This document shows positions 61,451 to 64,000 of a DNA stretch of 64,000 nt, in pieces (within the stretch, counting starts at the first letter, position 1; the number at the start of each line of letters is the position of its first letter). Origin of the DNA: Roseibium aggregatum. GTDB lineage: Bacteria; Pseudomonadota; Alphaproteobacteria; Rhizobiales; Stappiaceae. Both the position numbers and the translations under genes were made by a program. The stretch lies in NCBI RefSeq assembly GCF_017309185.1, contig NZ_JAEKJZ010000001.1, forward strand, positions 744,001 through 808,000, in the 5' to 3' direction. The notes beneath the pieces were generated by a model. It was not told the DNA's origin. It was given only the letters and a program-made list of their open reading frames with translations, and did not search any database.

Positions 61451-61621
61451 GTTTGGCAAACGTCTTTGCCCTTGCTTTGTTCCGAGAGAAAATTTTCGCG
61501 GGAACTCTTTCCCGGCCCACCCGTTTTCAAGTCAGCGCGAACAGCCGGGCGAGAAGTTCGGCTCTTTCGTAACCGGCCGGTTCAGCGCCGGTCAATGTTT
61601 GAAAAAAATCAGGAGATATCG

Positions 61622-62110
61622 ATGAAACGCCTTACGAAACTCGCCTTGACGGTGTCCGCGGGTGCGATGATGTTCGCCGCGCCGGCGGTTGCGGCGGACA
61701 ACCAGGCCGGAGTGAAGATCGGTACACTGACCTGTGCCGTCGAAGGCGAAACGAATTTCATTGTCGGTTCGAAGGCCACGCTGAACTGCATGTTCGACCC
61801 CGCCGGTGGCGGAACGCCTGTCCGATACATCGGGGCGGTGAGCGAATATGGCCTCGACATCGGTACGACAGAAAACGCGACCCTTGTCTGGGGCGTTCTT
61901 GCTCCGAGCGCCGACATGGAACCGGGTGCGCTTGAAGGCGAATACGGCGGTATCACCGCCGGAGCGAGCCTCGGCGCCGGTGTGAAAGCGAATGCCCTCA
62001 TCGGCGGCTTCGACAAGTCGGTCGCCCTGAACCCGGTCAGCGTGGAGAGCCAGACGGGCACCAACCTGACGCTTGGTGTCAGCCGCCTGTCGCTGAAATC
62101 GGCGAACTGA
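61622..62110 (+). CDS. DUF992 family secreted protein
   Basis: A 162-residue exported protein with a signal peptide (MKRLTKLALTVSAGAMMFAAPAVAA). The mature domain has GVKIGTLTCAVEGETNFIVGSKATLNCMF and GGTPVRYIGAVSEYGLDIG, which identify the DUF992 family found in alphaproteobacteria. Two cysteines in the LTC...LNC pair may form a disulfide. AGGAGATATCG precedes the ATG. Function unknown. A GC-rich hairpin follows the stop. Confidence 0.9.
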   Translation: MKRLTKLALTVSAGAMMFAAPAVAADNQAGVKIGTLTCAVEGETNFIVGSKATLNCMFDPAGGGTPVRYIGAVSEYGLDIGTTENATLVWGVLAPSADMEPGALEGEYGGITAGASLGAGVKANALIGGFDKSVALNPVSVESQTGTNLTLGVSRLSLKSAN

Positions 62111-62137
62111 TGTAACCAAAGAAAGCGTTGCCAGGAG

Positions 62138-62156
62138 GGGCCGGCTTCGCCGGCCC
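62138..62156 (+). terminator. Hairpin after the DUF992 gene
   Basis: GGGCCGGC / GCCGGCCC with loop TTC, 28 bp after the stop. It has no T-run, so termination may be incomplete or factor-aided. Confidence 0.6.
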
Positions 62157-62390
62157 TCAGGCTGATGCCAAACCCTCAGCCGGTCATTCCGGACAAGTGC
62201 AGTGGAGCTGCGCGCAGATCCGGAAACCAGAAATCTTCTGCGCCAAAGGCGCTCAAAACTCACATTATATCAGATAGATCTGAGGTCAGGTGCTCGCTGC
62301 CGCTCGCGCTTGTCAGCTGGATTCCGGCTCACGCGACACCGCTTCGCGGCGCGCGGGCCGGAATGAGTTCGTGAGGTTTGTCATCGCTCT

Positions 62391-62420
62391 AAGGGTCGGC
62401 TTTGCCGGCCCTTTTCTTTT
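62391..62420 (+). terminator. Intrinsic terminator
   Basis: AAGGGTCGGC / GCCGGCCCTT with loop TTT, followed by TTCTTTT. This is the strongest plus-strand intrinsic terminator in the region and lies just ahead of the exoD remnant. Confidence 0.8.
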
Positions 62421-62451
62421 GCCGGCAATTCAAGGAAAGGGCGGTCAGCAA

Positions 62452-63044
62452 ATGTCCCTCAAGGGAAACATGAGAATATCGGGCGTGCTCGACGCCTGGG
62501 AGACGGAAGTTTAAAACGGATCGTCGGACGTGGGCTCCTTTCTGCGTGCGGCAGGGAGCAGGGCAGGGCGGCCGGAGCGCTTCTGTTTCTGCCGGCCTTG
62601 GTCACATGGTGTCTCCTGTCGGTGCAATTCCCGGGGCTCCGATTGTCCTGACCTCGCTGATCGCGCTGGTCGCCGGACAGATCGTCATGGGGTCGAAGTC
62701 GATCTGGCTGCCTGATACCCTGAAGAAACGCGAAATTCCCCAGGACAAGGTCACAACGATCATCGACAGGCTTGAACCCTGGGCGGAATGGATTGACGGA
62801 TTTCTCGGGCAGCGACTGACGGCGCTGGTTGGAGAACCCATGTCGCGAGTCGTCGCCGCCCTTTGCATCCTTTTGGCTGTCACGGTCTACCCTGCGACGC
62901 TCATCCCCTTTGCGGTTGCCTTGCCCGGTGGCGCGATCATGTTGCTCGCCCTCGGCCTGCTGACCCGCGACGGTGTGGTCATGCTGCTCGGCCTGATGGT
63001 GACTGGCGGCGGCCTTTGGCTCCGTCTTCTTCTATGTCCTTTAG
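62452..63044 (+). pseudogene. exoD: Frameshifted exoD-family gene
   Basis: An ExoD-like (exopolysaccharide synthesis, ExoD family) membrane protein broken by at least three frameshifts. Frame one begins at the ATG 62452 (MSLKGNMRISGVLDAWETEV) and stops at 62514. Sequence then continues in another frame (LKRIVGRGLLSACG...AAGALLFLPALVT, to about 62606). It resumes in a third frame (SPVGAIPGAPIVLTSLIALV, SIWLPDTLKKREI, IPFAVALPGG, LLTRDGVVMLLG). Near 63010 another shift gives FFYVL and a natural stop at 63042-63044. Each piece matches consecutive parts of the family. Sequencing errors could produce this, but three indels in 600 bp favour a decayed gene. Confidence 0.8.
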
Positions 63045-63083
63045 GAGAGCAGCTTCGGTCTTTCACCGCGCTTCTCAGGCGCC

Positions 63084-63112
63084 AAAAAAACGGGCCGCTG
63101 GGCGGCCCGTTC
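63084..63112 (-). terminator. Intrinsic terminator for the PRC-barrel gene
   Basis: Read on the minus strand: AACGGGCCGC / GCGGCCCGTT with a 3-nt loop, followed by a run of T residues. It lies 24 bp after the PRC-barrel stop. Confidence 0.9.
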
Positions 63113-63135
63113 TGAAGTGAGGACTTTGCTGAAAA

Positions 63136-64000
63136 TCAGCTTTTCAAGGTCATGGCCTCGGCGTCCGTCTTATACTTCTCGGCGTCGTATTCGGCAGCCT
63201 GTTCCAGCTGCTCGTTGGTAAAGGGCGCCGTGATCAACAGGTTGCCGTCTTCGTTTTCGAACATCTTGAGGCTGTCGTAGGAAACGGCGACCGGCTTTTC
63301 GCCGAAGCCGAGGAAACCACCGACGTCGATGATCACCGCGGTGACGCTGCCGTCGTCACCGATCAGCACCTGGTCGATCTCACCGATGCTGTCCGACTGG
63401 CTGGTGTGGATGGCCGCGCCGATCAGTTCGTCCGTGGATACCGTCCTGGCGTCGACCCGGGTCTTCTCGGCCGTCCAGTCATCCTGGCGTTCGTTCGCTG
63501 CCGAGTTGATCTGTTCTTTCAGGGGATCGACGGCTTCCGTGCGGACGGTTTCCTTCATGTCTTTCGTGGTGTCGGCGATTGTGTCCATCGCCTTGCGTGC
63601 GGAAGACGTGGTCCAGGTGTCCTGAATGTAGTCAGGGCGCTTGTAAGCCGCGGCGTTTTCCAGCTCTTCCCGCGTCGCGTTCGTGGTGATCGTGAACGCG
63701 TTGTCGGCCTCAGAAACAAGGGTCAAACGCGAGAAATCGACGGCGACGTCCTTTTCACCGAGGCCGAGAAAACCGCCGACGCCGACGATTACGGCGCGCA
63801 CTTCACCCTCGCGGTCGATGACAACATCATTGATGTCGCCGATGGCCTCGGCCTCGTCGGTATTGTCCGTCATGACGGACTTGCCGATCATGTTGGAGGC
63901 CAGAAAGCCGGTGGTGGCGTCCGGAGCAAGTGTCTGGACTTCAAATTCGTAGAAGCCGGAGGACCTGGTGTCGACAGCATCGGCCTTTACGGTGACGTTT
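63136..64000 (-). CDS. PRC-barrel domain protein (5' part beyond window)
   Basis: At least 287 residues; the open frame continues past position 64000, so the N-terminus is missing. Two PRC-barrel repeats are visible: FLASNMIGKSVMTDNTDEAEAIGDINDVVIDREGEVRAVIVGVGGFLGLGEKDVAV, and LIGAAIHTSQSDSIGEIDQVLIGDDGSVTAVIIDVGGFLGFGEKPVAV about 150 residues later. The linker is helical and charged. An internal ATG at 63891 is not the start, because the first repeat begins upstream (residues ATTGFLASN). Such proteins are often exported stress or envelope proteins; function unknown. Confidence 0.88.
   Translation of the reverse strand, partial: NVTVKADAVDTRSSGFYEFEVQTLAPDATTGFLASNMIGKSVMTDNTDEAEAIGDINDVVIDREGEVRAVIVGVGGFLGLGEKDVAVDFSRLTLVSEADNAFTITTNATREELENAAAYKRPDYIQDTWTTSSARKAMDTIADTTKDMKETVRTEAVDPLKEQINSAANERQDDWTAEKTRVDARTVSTDELIGAAIHTSQSDSIGEIDQVLIGDDGSVTAVIIDVGGFLGFGEKPVAVSYDSLKMFENEDGNLLITAPFTNEQLEQAAEYDAEKYKTDAEAMTLKS

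Larger units (their letters stand above)
62111..62451. other. 341-bp structured intergenic region
   Basis: Between the DUF992 gene and the exoD remnant. It contains the hairpin at 62138-62156, an inverted repeat TTCCGGA...TCCGGAA (62187-62225), another ATTCCGGC...GCCGGAAT (62321-62364), and a good intrinsic terminator at 62391-62420. The paired repeats resemble dispersed intergenic repeats. A structured non-coding RNA ending at the terminator is possible but unproven. Confidence 0.5.

Overview
The window is about 64 kb of high-GC chromosomal DNA from an alphaproteobacterium. The gene set (FixLJ-FixK control of a cbb3 oxidase, urtABCDE, sitABCD, TRAP transporters, ExoY/ExoD-type polysaccharide genes, NahK-type hybrid kinases, PRC-barrel and DUF992 proteins) best fits the marine Stappiaceae (Roseibium/Labrenzia-like, Hyphomicrobiales). 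That placement is inferred from gene content and protein style; no rRNA gene is present to confirm it. I saw no tRNA, rRNA, CRISPR array or intact transposase gene.

Layout. 0-3.4 kb: ATP-dependent DNA ligase, a secreted coiled-coil protein and a double-hotdog thioesterase. 4-12.6 kb: signalling (NarL-type regulator, GGDEF/EAL protein, a symporter-fused hybrid kinase) and an aminotransferase. 12.6-28 kb: a complete microaerobic respiration island, fixL-fixJ, a stand-alone receiver, fixK, hemN, a GST, an AbrB-type membrane protein, then ccoNOQP-ccoGHIS. A perfect FNR/FixK box precedes ccoN and a near-perfect one precedes hemN. 28-34.4 kb: receiver protein, aroQ, exoY-like transferase, UDP-glucose dehydrogenase, M20 peptidase. 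34.5-40.5 kb: urea ABC transporter urtABCDE on the minus strand. 40.8-45.1 kb: divergent permease-fused hybrid kinase and its LuxR-type regulator. 45.1-45.8 kb: a gene-free block of nested inverted repeats. 45.9-49.7 kb: Mn/Fe transporter sitABCD behind two tandem 17-bp operators. 49.7-51.9 kb: glycosyltransferase and UDP-glucuronate decarboxylase with a mobile-looking repeat between them. 52-60.5 kb: an aromatic-catabolism locus. 60.5-64 kb: YihY-type membrane protein, DUF992 protein, a decayed exoD and a PRC-barrel protein that runs off the end.

How the genes work together. FixL would sense O2 and activate FixJ. FixJ would drive fixK, and FixK would switch on the cbb3 oxidase, its copper/assembly genes and oxygen-independent haem synthesis. 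The ugd, UDP-glucuronate decarboxylase, exoY-like and GT2 genes point to UDP-glucuronate/UDP-xylose supply for a surface polysaccharide. The locus at 52-60.5 kb has a LysR regulator with two DNA-binding domains and a TRAP transporter on one strand. On the other strand it has galB-, galC- and galD-like genes with a DoxX protein and a type I (VOC-fold) extradiol dioxygenase. This looks like a gallate-type pathway in which the usual LigAB-type gallate dioxygenase is replaced by an unrelated enzyme, and it is the best candidate here for undescribed biology.
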